From Nisaea sp. (lineage in GTDB: Bacteria; Pseudomonadota; Alphaproteobacteria; Thalassobaculales; Thalassobaculaceae): DNA of 64,000 nt. Below, one piece after another: positions 10,745-19,060 of this stretch; the stretch's first letter is position 1; every line of letters starts with the position of its first letter. The position numbers and the translations under genes are program-made. The stretch is taken from the NCBI RefSeq assembly GCF_034670185.1, contig NZ_JAXMNY010000004.1, forward strand, positions 512,780 through 576,779, given 5' to 3'. The notes under the pieces were generated by a model. That model saw only the letters and a list, made by a program, of their open reading frames with translations, had not been told where the DNA came from and ran no database searches.

Positions 10745-11467
10745 TCAGCCGTAGCGGTGCAGCGTGGCGCCGTGCCGTTTCAGCCAGGCGCGGGACATGT
10801 CCATATTCTCGACCAGCCCGTCGCACAGCGCCCAGAACCGGCCAGAATGGTTCATTTCGATCAGGTGGGCGGCTTCATGGGCGCAGACATAATCCAGCAC
10901 ATGTTCCGGCGCCAAGATCAGGCGCCAGGAGAAGGACAGCGCGCCGGTGGAGGAGCAGCTTCCCCAGCGGCTGCGTGTGTCCCGCACGGAAATCCGCGTC
11001 GGCTTGCGCCCAACTTGCTCCGCATGGAAGCGGGCACGATCCGAGAGCTCCCGCCGGGCTTCCCGTTTCAGCCAGTCCGTCAGTCGCCGGGCCAGATGGT
11101 CAGCACCGCCGGACACTTCCAGATATGGTAAGCCATCATCAAGGCATTCGGTGCGACGGACCGCACCTCGCAGTTCCGGTGCATGGCGGATCCGGTGGTC
11201 GACACCGAGCAGGGGAATTGTTGTGCCGTCTTCAAAGGGGATGGCGTCCGGCAGGCGGGCCAGGCGGTTTTCCAGCCAGACGACGTTCCGGGCGACGAAG
11301 CTCTCTGCCTGAGAGCGGGAAACGCCTGGAGGCAGCACCAGCTCTGGTGCCCCGCGGGCCGGATCGACTTTCAGCGACAGGCGCCGGGCGCGGGTCGAGA
11401 TCCGTACGGGTACCTCGATATCAGCGCCGTCACGGCCTCTCACGATCAAGGGGCTGGATGCATTCAT
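10745..11467 (-). CDS. YgjP-type (DUF45) zinc metallopeptidase
   Basis: 240-residue protein of the YgjP/DUF45 family. It carries the gluzincin motif CAHEAAHLIEMNHSGRFW, in which HEAAH binds zinc. The upstream family hallmarks ISVRDTRSRWGSCSSTG and LSFSWRLILAPEHVLDYV are also present. The N-terminal half has the usual beta-rich RRLSLKVDPA...ELVLPPGVS segment. I start at the ATG at 11467; a TTG 18 bases further upstream is possible because neither has a clear ribosome binding site. E. coli YgjP has been studied as a UTP pyrophosphatase, so the precise activity is uncertain. Confidence 0.85.
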   Translation of the reverse strand: MNASSPLIVRGRDGADIEVPVRISTRARRLSLKVDPARGAPELVLPPGVSRSQAESFVARNVVWLENRLARLPDAIPFEDGTTIPLLGVDHRIRHAPELRGAVRRTECLDDGLPYLEVSGGADHLARRLTDWLKREARRELSDRARFHAEQVGRKPTRISVRDTRSRWGSCSSTGALSFSWRLILAPEHVLDYVCAHEAAHLIEMNHSGRFWALCDGLVENMDMSRAWLKRHGATLHRYG

Positions 11468-11559
11468 GGGTGTAGCATTTACCAAGGTCTAGTGGTTCAG
11501 GGAATGTAAACTACCAGATATTACTGCCGCCGTGGACCCGCCGGGTCAATTGCGGCGGC

Positions 11560-12765
11560 TCAGTCTTTCGCTTCTCCCGGGCGTGGGATCAGCATTACCG
11601 AAACCACGCCGAGCACACCGGCTACCGCGAACAGGTCCGGCATCACCAGGGGATGGTCGTTCTGCAGGCTGCTGATGATGAAGGAGCCGACCGCCCCGGT
11701 TCCCATCTGCAGAAAGCCGAGGAGGGCGGAAGCGACACCGGCGATATGCGGGAAATGCTGAAGCGCACCGGCCATGGAACTTGGCAGGGTGATGCCGAGG
11801 GCGACGAGGAGCAGCATGCTTGGGCCGATGATCGCGGCGGCGGAGACATGGCCGAGCTGGGCCGGGATGAACATGGCGAAGCCCGCGATCAGGCCGACGA
11901 CGCTGCCGATCCGGACCATGTTGTGGATGCCGATCCGGCGGCCGAACCGGTTGGTGATGATGTTGCCGGTCAGGAAACCCGCGACATTGAACAGGATCAG
12001 CAAACCGTAGGCTTGCGGCGAATAGCCGAGCTCCACCATCAGGATGTAGGGCGAGCCGGTCTGGTAGGCGAAGAGCATGCCGAAGATACAGCCGTTCAGG
12101 GCGGCATAACCGAAGAACCGGCGGTCGACGATCAGTGTGCCGTAGGTTCTGAGCATGCCGCCGAGCTTCATTGCGTCGAAATTTTTCTGCGCGAGGGTCT
12201 CCGGCAGCCGGAACAGGCTGAAGAGGAACAGCACGCCGGCGACGACCGCCATGAAAACGAACGAGGCCTGCCAGCCGAAATGGCCCTGCAGTTGACCGCC
12301 GATGGTCGGGGTCAGCGCTGGCGAGAGCGCCATGGCCATGCCGATGAAGGACATGATCCGGGCGGATTCGGCGCCTTCGGACTTGTCCCGGATGAGCGCC
12401 CGGCTGACGGCGTGACCGGCGCAGGCACCAATGGCGAGCAGCACGCGGGCACTGATCAGCGCCCAGATCGTGGTTGCCAGCGCGCAGGCGATGGCGCCGG
12501 CAACATAGATCGCGAGGCCGGTCAGGATCACCGGGCGGCGGCCAAACCGGTCCGACAGCGGCCCTGCGAGTAGCTGGAAAAAGGCGAAGGCGGTGAAATG
12601 CACCGTCAGGGTGAGCTGAACGGTGCCCATGTCCGTCTGGAAATAGTCGACGAGCGACGGCAGAGACGGAACGAGCAGGCCGACGGCCATCTGGCCGAGG
12701 GCGACCATCAGCGTGAGAGTCGCGATGCCGCTGGCCGAATCGACCCGGAAATCGGTTTTTTGCAT
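11560..12765 (-). CDS. Bcr/CflA-family MFS multidrug efflux transporter
   Basis: 401-residue major facilitator with about 12 hydrophobic helices. Motif A between helices 2 and 3 reads AGPLSDRFGRRPVIL. The helix 1 region GLLVPSLPSLVDYFQTD, LAIGACAGHAVSRALIRD and the helix-5 MALSPALTPTIGGQL are characteristic of Bcr/CflA drug:H+ antiporters. I place the start at the ATG at 12765 (MQKTDF), which gives the usual 400-residue length; another in-frame ATG lies 54 bases upstream. It follows ada on the same strand with an 87-bp gap, so co-transcription is possible. The substrate cannot be predicted from sequence. Confidence 0.88.
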   Translation of the reverse strand: MQKTDFRVDSASGIATLTLMVALGQMAVGLLVPSLPSLVDYFQTDMGTVQLTLTVHFTAFAFFQLLAGPLSDRFGRRPVILTGLAIYVAGAIACALATTIWALISARVLLAIGACAGHAVSRALIRDKSEGAESARIMSFIGMAMALSPALTPTIGGQLQGHFGWQASFVFMAVVAGVLFLFSLFRLPETLAQKNFDAMKLGGMLRTYGTLIVDRRFFGYAALNGCIFGMLFAYQTGSPYILMVELGYSPQAYGLLILFNVAGFLTGNIITNRFGRRIGIHNMVRIGSVVGLIAGFAMFIPAQLGHVSAAAIIGPSMLLLVALGITLPSSMAGALQHFPHIAGVASALLGFLQMGTGAVGSFIISSLQNDHPLVMPDLFAVAGVLGVVSVMLIPRPGEAKD

Positions 12766-12852
12766 GGGTGATCTTCGACATGGGAAAAAGGCCGCCACTG
12801 CTGACGACCTTTCTTTCATAACGCAATTCTGCGCTGCGGTATACCGATTGGT

Positions 12853-13968
12853 TTACCCTGCCTCGGCCAGGGTCATCTCGTCACGCTGTTGACGCTCTTC
12901 ATCCAGCAATTGGCGCTTGCGGGGCACGCCCCAGCGATAGCCGGTCAGGCTGCCGCCGGCCCCGACCGCGCGATGGCAGGGAATGACAAGGGCGACGCGG
13001 TTGCTGCCGCAGGCCCGGCCGACCGCCCGGGGCGCACCTGGCTTGCCGATGGCGTGCGCCAGCTCGCCATAGGTTCGGGTCTCGCCGTAGGGCACGTCCA
13101 TCAGGGCTTCCCAGACCTGGCGCTGAAAGGCGGTCGCCTGGATGTCGAGCGGCAGGTTGATATCCGGTAGCCGTCCCTCGAGATGGGCGATCACGGCCTC
13201 GGTGATCCTGCCTAGTGTGTCGTCGTCCCGGACGATTTCCGCTTTCGGGAATTCCTCACGGAGTTCCGCCTCAAGTTTTCCGGCATCCTCGCCCAGTGCA
13301 AGAAAGCAGATCCCGCTCTCCGTGGCCGCGATGAGAATCTGGCCAAGCGGGCTGGGCGCGAGGGTAAAGGCGATGACCGCACCGCGTCCGCCTTTGCCGT
13401 AGGTCGCGGGCGTCATGCCGAGCTGGCCGCGGGCTTTTTCATAAAGCCTGCTGGAGGAACCGTATCCCGCCCCGTAAAGCGCCGGGGAAACGGCTTCGCC
13501 CGATTTCAGGTTCTCGCGCAGCCTGCCGAGCCGCTGGGCATCCCAATATTGCCTCGGGGTCACGCCGGTTGCAGCCTTGAAGGTGCGTTGCAGGTGATAG
13601 GGGGAGAGACCGGTTACGTCGGCCAGCGCATCCAGGGTCGGTGCGGTTTCGTCTGCGGCGTCAAGCAGGGCGCAGGCCGCTTCGACTGCGCCGAGACGCC
13701 GGGTGTGGGCCGCATCGGCGCCGAGGCATTTCCGGCAGGCCCGGTAGCCGCCTGCCTCCGCCTCGGCGGCGCTGTCATAGAACCGGACGTTCTCGCGCTT
13801 CGGTTTGCGCGAGGAGCAACTCGGGCGGCAATAGATACCAGTGGTGGTCACCGCGTAGAAGAACACGCCAACCGCTTCCTGGTCTCGGGTCTCCACCGCA
13901 GTCCAGCGCGCCGCATCGTCGCTGAAACGGTTTGATTCAGGGGTTCCGATTGAACTGCTGTCCGCCAT
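12853..13968 (-). CDS. ada: Ada: bifunctional methylphosphotriester/O6-methylguanine methyltransferase and activator
   Basis: Adaptive-response protein that repairs alkylated DNA and, once methylated, activates repair genes. Domains in order: zinc-binding AdaA with TGIYCRPSC and GYRACRKC (four Cys ligands, the first being the methyl acceptor); AraC-type HTH with GLSPYHLQRTFKAATGVTPRQY; a ribonuclease-like linker; and the C-terminal methyltransferase with the active site VIPCHRAVGAGG. I use the ATG at 13968, preceded by GAGGAG, though an ATG 30 bases upstream is also plausible. It is transcribed away from ugpB and followed by the MFS gene. All catalytic cysteines are present, so the protein should be functional. 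Confidence 0.95.
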   Translation of the reverse strand: MADSSSIGTPESNRFSDDAARWTAVETRDQEAVGVFFYAVTTTGIYCRPSCSSRKPKRENVRFYDSAAEAEAGGYRACRKCLGADAAHTRRLGAVEAACALLDAADETAPTLDALADVTGLSPYHLQRTFKAATGVTPRQYWDAQRLGRLRENLKSGEAVSPALYGAGYGSSSRLYEKARGQLGMTPATYGKGGRGAVIAFTLAPSPLGQILIAATESGICFLALGEDAGKLEAELREEFPKAEIVRDDDTLGRITEAVIAHLEGRLPDINLPLDIQATAFQRQVWEALMDVPYGETRTYGELAHAIGKPGAPRAVGRACGSNRVALVIPCHRAVGAGGSLTGYRWGVPRKRQLLDEERQQRDEMTLAEAG

Positions 13969-14148
13969 GGGTCCGGTCTCCTCGGTGACTTCGCCCATTT
14001 TATACCCTTTCGGAGCATCCTCCGACTATCCGCGCCTTGCGCGGCAAATCGGGTATCTCCGCAGCGGCTGGATGACCGGAAATAAACAAACGAACAGTTC
14101 ATATTTTCAAATGAAAAGAGAAACTTAGTCGCCATTATTGCAACGAAA

Positions 14149-14170
14149 ATGTCACGGTTCTTTCACCGTT
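14149..14170 (+). promoter_or_regulatory. Candidate Pho box upstream of ugpB
   Basis: Two adjacent 11-base units, ATGTCACGGTT (14149-14159) and CTTTCACCGTT (14160-14170), agree at 8 of 11 positions and resemble the PhoB unit CTGTCAT/C plus four AT-rich bases. The pair sits 55 bases before the ugpB start. ugp is a classical PhoB-activated operon, so position and layout fit, but the second unit departs from consensus and its spacer is not AT-rich. The assignment is tentative. Confidence 0.4.
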
Positions 14171-14225
14171 CGGACGTGTGCCGGGAATAGGGTCGCCGCT
14201 CGTATTTCTTCCAACGGAGCCTCTT

Positions 14226-15533
14226 ATGAAAGCGACCAAGACGATCTTCGCCGCTGCTGCCGGCCTTGCCATGCTCGGCGCCGGCGCCGCAAACGCGGCC
14301 ACCGAAATCACCTTCTGGCACGCCATGGGTGGCGGTCTCGGTGAGACGGTCAACACCATCGCCAAGGACTTCAACGCGTCCCAGAGCGAATACAAGCTGA
14401 CCCCGATCTACAAGGGCGGCTACGAAGAGACCATGACCGCCGGGATCGCTGCATTCCGCGCCGGTGAAGCGCCGAACATCATCCAGATCTTCGACGCCGG
14501 CTCCGCCACCATCATCAATGCCAAGGGCGCCGTTTATCCGGTGGCCAGCCTGCTGAACGAGAACGGCGTTCCGTTCCACGCCGAGGATTACATCTCCGGC
14601 GTCCGTAACTTCTATGCGGACAGCAAGGGCGACATGATCGGCATGCCGTTCAACAGCTCCACCCCGGTGCTCTATTACAACAAGGACGCGCTCGCCAAAG
14701 CCGGCGTGCAGCCGCCGAAGACCTGGGAAGAGTTTGAGGAAATCGCGCCGAAGCTGAAGAAAGCCGGTTACATCGCCCTTTCCCAGTCGCACACCCCGTG
14801 GATCTTCTCCGAGAACTTCCATTCCCGGCACAACATCCCGCTAGCGAACGAGAATAACGGCTTCGACGGCGTTGCTACCAAGATCAACTACAACAACGAA
14901 CACATGCGCATGCACTTCTCCAAGGCACGCGAATGGCAGCAAGCCGGCCTGTTCGGGTATTACGGCAGCAAGTGGGGCGACAACCAGAAGCCCTTCATCG
15001 ACCAGGAAGTCGCCATGTGGCTCGGCTCCTCGGGTTCCTTCGGCGGCCTGAAGAAGAGCGCCAAGTTCGCCTTCGGCACCACCAACCTGCCGTACTGGAA
15101 CAGCATCACCAAAGGTGAGGAATACACGACCTTCATCGGTGGCGCCGCGCTCTTTGCCTTCAGCGGCAAGGAAAAGGCCCAGAACGAAGGCGTTGCCAAG
15201 TTCTTCCAGTTCCTGACCAAGCCGGAAACCCAGTTCTTCTGGCACAAGGAAACCGGCTACGTGCCGATCACCAACGCCGCTTACACGCTGGCCAAGGAAA
15301 CCGGTTACTACAAGGACGAGCCGGACGCCGAGGTCGGCATCCAGCAGCTGAGCCAGAAATCTGCCGAGAACAACAAGGGCTATCGCCTCGGTTACTACGT
15401 GCAGGTCCGCGAAGTCATGACCCGCGAATATGATCAGGTCTTCGCCGGCACCAAGTCCGTCGACGACGCTTTCGCGGCCATCGAGGACGGCGCCAACAAG
15501 CTGCTGGCCCGCTTCGCCAAGACGGTTCAGTAA
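14226..15533 (+). CDS. ugpB: sn-glycerol-3-phosphate ABC transporter substrate-binding protein
   Basis: 435-residue periplasmic binding protein. A signal peptide with a hydrophobic core IFAAAAGLAMLGAGAANA ends in a typical Ala-x-Ala cleavage site. The mature start TEITFWHAMGGGLGE and the later GGYEETMTAGIAAFRAGEAP, MPFNSSTPVLYYNKDAL and WIFSENFHSRHN follow E. coli UgpB closely. The start ATG has ACGGAG upstream; an upstream in-frame start would disrupt the signal. It heads ugpBAEC and is separated from ugpA by a strong hairpin that probably raises the ugpB mRNA level relative to the membrane genes. It would scavenge glycerol-3-phosphate and its diesters under phosphate limitation. Confidence 0.95.
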   Translation: MKATKTIFAAAAGLAMLGAGAANAATEITFWHAMGGGLGETVNTIAKDFNASQSEYKLTPIYKGGYEETMTAGIAAFRAGEAPNIIQIFDAGSATIINAKGAVYPVASLLNENGVPFHAEDYISGVRNFYADSKGDMIGMPFNSSTPVLYYNKDALAKAGVQPPKTWEEFEEIAPKLKKAGYIALSQSHTPWIFSENFHSRHNIPLANENNGFDGVATKINYNNEHMRMHFSKAREWQQAGLFGYYGSKWGDNQKPFIDQEVAMWLGSSGSFGGLKKSAKFAFGTTNLPYWNSITKGEEYTTFIGGAALFAFSGKEKAQNEGVAKFFQFLTKPETQFFWHKETGYVPITNAAYTLAKETGYYKDEPDAEVGIQQLSQKSAENNKGYRLGYYVQVREVMTREYDQVFAGTKSVDDAFAAIEDGANKLLARFAKTVQ

Positions 15534-15550
15534 CCAGCATTTCTCATCAG

Positions 15551-15580
15551 AGCGGCGGGCGGTTTCGACCGTCCGCCGCT
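15551..15580 (+). terminator. UUCG-capped stem-loop between ugpB and ugpA (attenuator/mRNA stabiliser)
   Basis: The arms 15551-15563 and 15568-15580 pair over 13 bp, with one G-U wobble and a TTCG tetraloop, and are followed by TTTCC. It lies 17 bases after the ugpB stop and 32 before ugpA. The fold is very stable but has only a short T run, so partial termination or 3'-end protection of ugpB mRNA, as at malE-malF in enterics, is more likely than full termination. Confidence 0.8.
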
Positions 15581-15612
15581 TTCCTGTTCCGGGTCGCTAA
15601 AGGAAGTCGCCG

Positions 15613-16491
15613 ATGAAACGGCAGCAATTCGACAGTCTCACCCTGCCGTATCTGCTGATCGCGCCACAGCTCGCGATCATCTTTATTTTCTTTGTCTGGC
15701 CCGCGGCCCAGGCGGTCTACCAGTCCTTCATGCTGGAAGATCCGTTCGGCCTGTCCAGCCAGTTCGTCGGGTTCGAAAATTTCACCGAAGTGGTCTCGAA
15801 CGAGCATTACGCCCGTTCGGCGCTCTTCACCGCGATCTTCTCCGGGCTGGTCGCCTTCCTCTCCATGGCCTTCGCCCTGCTGCTGGCGGTCAAGGCGGAC
15901 GGCATCCTGCATGGCCAGGCGGCCTACAAGATCATGCTGACCTGGGTCTATGCCGTGGCGCCTGCCGTTGCCGGCATGATGGGAGTCTTCCTGTTCGACC
16001 GCAGCATCGGCCCGCTCAATCACCTGTTCAACGCCACCGGCTGGCCCTTCAACCCGCAGCTCGACGTGTTCGACGCTTCAGTGACGGTGATCCTGGTCTC
16101 GGTCTGGAAGCAGATCAGCGTCAATTTCATCTATTTCCTTGCCGGCCTGCAGAGCATCCCGCGTGCCGTGCGCGAGGCGGCCCTGATCGACTGCCGCAAC
16201 GGCTTCCGCCGGTTCTGGACCGTGACCCTGCCGCTGTTGGCACCGACCGGCTTCTTCGTGCTGGTGATCAACATCACCTATGCCTTCTTCGAGACCTTCG
16301 GCGTGATCGACACGATGACACGCGGCGCCCCCGGCGGCGGCACGGCGACGCTGGTTTACAAAGTCTATCAGGACGGCTTCCTCGGCGCGGATATCGGCGG
16401 CAGCTCCGCCCAGTCCGTCATTCTCATGATCCTCGTGCTGGGACTGACCGTTGTGCAGTTCCGCGTGCTCGAGAAGCGCATCCATTACTGA
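15613..16491 (+). CDS. ugpA: sn-glycerol-3-phosphate ABC transporter permease UgpA
   Basis: 292-residue inner-membrane permease with six hydrophobic helices. The first is YLLIAPQLAIIFIFFVWPAA. The EAA loop that docks to the ATPase reads VREAALIDCRNGFRRFWTVT at about residues 193-212. N-terminal QSFMLEDPFGLSSQFVGFEN is typical of UgpA. The ATG has GGAAG about 6 bases upstream. It forms the channel with UgpE, lies downstream of the ugpB hairpin, and is 15 bases from ugpE. Confidence 0.95.
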   Translation: MKRQQFDSLTLPYLLIAPQLAIIFIFFVWPAAQAVYQSFMLEDPFGLSSQFVGFENFTEVVSNEHYARSALFTAIFSGLVAFLSMAFALLLAVKADGILHGQAAYKIMLTWVYAVAPAVAGMMGVFLFDRSIGPLNHLFNATGWPFNPQLDVFDASVTVILVSVWKQISVNFIYFLAGLQSIPRAVREAALIDCRNGFRRFWTVTLPLLAPTGFFVLVINITYAFFETFGVIDTMTRGAPGGGTATLVYKVYQDGFLGADIGGSSAQSVILMILVLGLTVVQFRVLEKRIHY

Positions 16492-16506
16492 GCCGGGGAT
16501 CGAGCC

Positions 16507-17349
16507 ATGCATCGTATCAAACCTACGGACCATCTGATCCTGATCCTCGGCGTGCTGTTTCTGCTGCTGCCGATCTGGGTGGTCTTCGCCTCTTCGACGC
16601 ACCGGCCGGAGACGCTTCTTTCCGAGGGGCTGCAATTCTGGTTTGGCGACTATTTCTGGGAAACCTACAGCGCGGTTCTGTTCGACAATACCGGCTTCAC
16701 CCAGACCGTGAACGCCGTGCTGATGTTGAAGAACTCCCTGATCCTCGGCCTCGGATTCTCGGTCGGCAAGATCCTGATTTCGACCATCGCGGCCTATGCC
16801 ATCGTCTATTTCCGGTTTCCGGCGGGCAGCTTTTTCTTCTGGATCATCTTCTCCTCCCTGCTGCTGCCGCTCGAGGTCCGGATCATCCCCTCCTACGAGG
16901 TGGTCTCGAAGCTCGGCATGCTGAACTCCTATACCGGCCTGATCCTGCCGCTGATCGCGTCGGCCACCGCGACCTTCTTCTTCCGTCAGTTCTACAAGTC
17001 CGTGCCGGACGAGATTCTGGAAGCAGCAAGGATCGACGGTGCCGGGCCGTTCCGCTTCTTCGTCGATATCCTGCTGCCGCTGTCGAAAACCATGATCGCG
17101 GCGATCTTCATCATCATGTTCGTGGTCGGCTGGAACCAGTATCTCTGGCCTATCCTGATGACCACGGACGAGAGCTATTTCACCGTTGTCATGGGGATTA
17201 AGCAGATCCTGAACGATCTCGAAGGCAACCGTATCCCGCAATACAACAAGGCCCTCGCGCTTTCCTTCCTGGCGATGCTGCCCCCGGTCATGGTGGTGCT
17301 GATCTTCCAGCGATGGTTCGTGAAGGGCCTCGTCGAGTCCGAGAAATGA
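16507..17349 (+). CDS. ugpE: sn-glycerol-3-phosphate ABC transporter permease UgpE
   Basis: 280-residue inner-membrane permease, partner of UgpA. Six hydrophobic segments begin with LILILGVLFLLLPIWVVFAS. The EAA loop LEAARIDGAGPFRFFVDILL sits at about residues 173-192. VVFASSTHRPETLLSEGLQFW near the N-terminus matches the UgpE periplasmic loop, and the C-terminus WFVKGLVESEK is the conserved family ending. It is 10 bases from the ugpC start, in the same operon. Confidence 0.95.
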   Translation: MHRIKPTDHLILILGVLFLLLPIWVVFASSTHRPETLLSEGLQFWFGDYFWETYSAVLFDNTGFTQTVNAVLMLKNSLILGLGFSVGKILISTIAAYAIVYFRFPAGSFFFWIIFSSLLLPLEVRIIPSYEVVSKLGMLNSYTGLILPLIASATATFFFRQFYKSVPDEILEAARIDGAGPFRFFVDILLPLSKTMIAAIFIIMFVVGWNQYLWPILMTTDESYFTVVMGIKQILNDLEGNRIPQYNKALALSFLAMLPPVMVVLIFQRWFVKGLVESEK

Positions 17350-17359
17350 GGAATTGAGG

Positions 17360-18430
17360 ATGGCCGAGGTCGCACTCACCAACGTCGAGAAAACCTACCC
17401 GAACGGCTTCAAGGCCATTCATGGGATCGATATCGACATTCAGGACGGCGAGTTTATCGCCCTGGTCGGCCCGTCGGGCTGCGGAAAATCGACCCTGCTG
17501 CGCATGGTGGCCGGGCTGGAGAGCATTTCCGGCGGGGACGTCTCAATCTCGGGCCGTCAGGTGAACATGCTGGAGCCGGCGGACCGGGACATCGCCATGG
17601 TGTTCCAGAACTACGCGCTCTATCCGCACATGACCGTCGAGGGCAACATGGCCTACGGGTTGAAGAACCGGGGCATGGCGAAGGAAGAGATCGCCCAGCG
17701 GGTACGGAAGGCCGCCGAGATTCTGGAACTTTCCCCGCTGCTCGCCCGCCGCCCGCAGCAGCTTTCCGGCGGCCAGCGCCAGCGCGTCGCCATGGGCAGG
17801 GCCATCGTCCGCGAGCCCGCCGTTTTCCTGTTTGACGAGCCGCTGTCGAACCTGGATGCCAAGCTCCGTGTTCAGATGCGGGTTGAGGTGAAAAAACTGC
17901 AACGTCAGCTCGGCACTACCAGCCTCTATGTCACCCACGATCAGGTCGAGGCCATGACTATGGCGGACCGGCTGGTGGTGATGAATGCGGGCATCGCCGA
18001 GCAGATCGGCACCCCGATCGAGGTTTATGACCGTCCGGCCAGCATGTTCGTCGCCGCCTTCATTGGCTCGCCTTCCATGAACTTCATGAAAGGCACGGTC
18101 GAGAGCGGCGCGGCCGTGCTCGGCTCCGGTCAGCGTATCGGGCTGAACGGGCAGGCGAAAAACCTCGCCGAAGGTCAGCCGGTGACAGTCGGCATCCGGC
18201 CTGAGCATTTCCAGCCCTGCGGCGAAGGGGAAGGCCTGGAGGTTCATATCGATTTGGTCGAGCATCTCGGCGCGGAAACGCTGATGCATGGCATGGCACC
18301 CGGCAATGGCGATCTGACCACGGTCCGGCTTGCCGGACACCAGACGCTTTCAGACGGTGACAGCATTCGGGTGAGTGTCGCACCGGATCAGGTGCATCTG
18401 TTCGACCCGGAGAGCGGCAAGCGGCTCTGA
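17360..18430 (+). CDS. ugpC: sn-glycerol-3-phosphate ABC transporter ATPase UgpC
   Basis: 356-residue MalK-type ATPase that powers UgpAE. It has Walker A GPSGCGKST (about 35-43), Q-loop VFQNYALYPHMTV, signature LSGGQRQRVAMGRAIV, Walker B AVFLFDEPLSNLDAKLR and the switch His in YVTHDQVEAMTMADR. A C-terminal TOBE/OB regulatory domain (about 235-350) includes VGIRPEHF. I choose the ATG at 17360, with GAGGA seven bases upstream, over a TTG two codons earlier. The stop is 1 base from the converging marR stop, so no terminator fits between them. Confidence 0.95.
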   Translation: MAEVALTNVEKTYPNGFKAIHGIDIDIQDGEFIALVGPSGCGKSTLLRMVAGLESISGGDVSISGRQVNMLEPADRDIAMVFQNYALYPHMTVEGNMAYGLKNRGMAKEEIAQRVRKAAEILELSPLLARRPQQLSGGQRQRVAMGRAIVREPAVFLFDEPLSNLDAKLRVQMRVEVKKLQRQLGTTSLYVTHDQVEAMTMADRLVVMNAGIAEQIGTPIEVYDRPASMFVAAFIGSPSMNFMKGTVESGAAVLGSGQRIGLNGQAKNLAEGQPVTVGIRPEHFQPCGEGEGLEVHIDLVEHLGAETLMHGMAPGNGDLTTVRLAGHQTLSDGDSIRVSVAPDQVHLFDPESGKRL

Positions 18431-18431
18431 G

Positions 18432-18950
18432 TTAGACGCCGATTTTTGCCAGCAGGCGCTTCAATTCCTCCCGTTCGGCTTTGTCGAGCGGCGCCAGCAT
18501 CTGTTCCTCGACCGCGAGATGGGACGTGACGAGGCTGTCCGCCAACGCGAAGCCGTCTTCGGTCAAGGCGATCTTGAGGCTGCGCCTGTCTTTCGGGTCC
18601 GACTGGCGCTCGATCAGGTCGCGTTTTTCCAGGCGGTCGAGCCGGTTGGTCATGGCCGAGGTTGAAAGCATCATCTCGCCCGCCAATTCCGAAGGCGTCA
18701 GGGTTTCGCCTTTGCCCTGACGGCGCAGGGTCAGTAACACGTCGAATCCGGCGCCATCCAGACCGCCATTCGCGGCATTGCCCTCAACCGCGGTCCGGAC
18801 CCTGTCATTTGCCCGCCGCAGCGCGCCGCAGACCGCCATGGGGGACGGATCGAGGTCCGGCCGTTCCCGTTTCCATTGCTGAAGGATCGTCTCCAGCGGG
18901 GCACCCTGCGCGGATTCCGCACGTGATTTTGCACGCGACTCTTGACTCAT
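18432..18950 (-). CDS. MarR-family transcriptional regulator
   Basis: 172-residue winged-helix regulator. The DNA-binding region reads LTPSELAGEMMLSTSAMTNR (recognition helix) followed by LDRLEKRDLIERQSDPKDRR, with the wing residues DPKDRRS typical of MarR. The N-terminal 30 residues are polar and alanine-rich. It diverges from a nitroreductase gene, and a 32-bp imperfect palindrome lies in the 110-bp gap. That arrangement suggests ligand-relieved repression of itself and of the nitroreductase/EamA pair. The inducer cannot be predicted. Confidence 0.88.
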   Translation of the reverse strand: MSQESRAKSRAESAQGAPLETILQQWKRERPDLDPSPMAVCGALRRANDRVRTAVEGNAANGGLDGAGFDVLLTLRRQGKGETLTPSELAGEMMLSTSAMTNRLDRLEKRDLIERQSDPKDRRSLKIALTEDGFALADSLVTSHLAVEEQMLAPLDKAEREELKRLLAKIGV

Positions 18951-18961
18951 GGGTCTTTCGC

Positions 18962-18993
18962 CATCAAATAGTTCGATATCAAATTATCTGATG
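18962..18993. promoter_or_regulatory. 32-bp imperfect palindrome, candidate MarR operator
   Basis: The element is centred on GATATC (18975-18980). The half-sites CATCAAATAGTTCGAT and the complement of ATCAAATTATCTGATG agree at 13 of 16 positions. It begins 11 bases upstream of the marR start codon, where repressor binding would block transcription. MarR dimers bind palindromes of this kind; which gene is controlled is inferred from position. Confidence 0.65.
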
Positions 18994-19060
18994 CCGTATA
19001 ATCGTGCATCGAATGACAACAGCTTAAGACACCCGCCCCTGATTGTGAAGGACTTGCCCC

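Noticed and set aside
11546..12826. 426-codon minus-strand frame overlapping the MFS gene
   Set aside because: The translation is Arg/Pro/His-rich without any domain, while the overlapping frame gives a clean 12-helix Bcr/CflA transporter.
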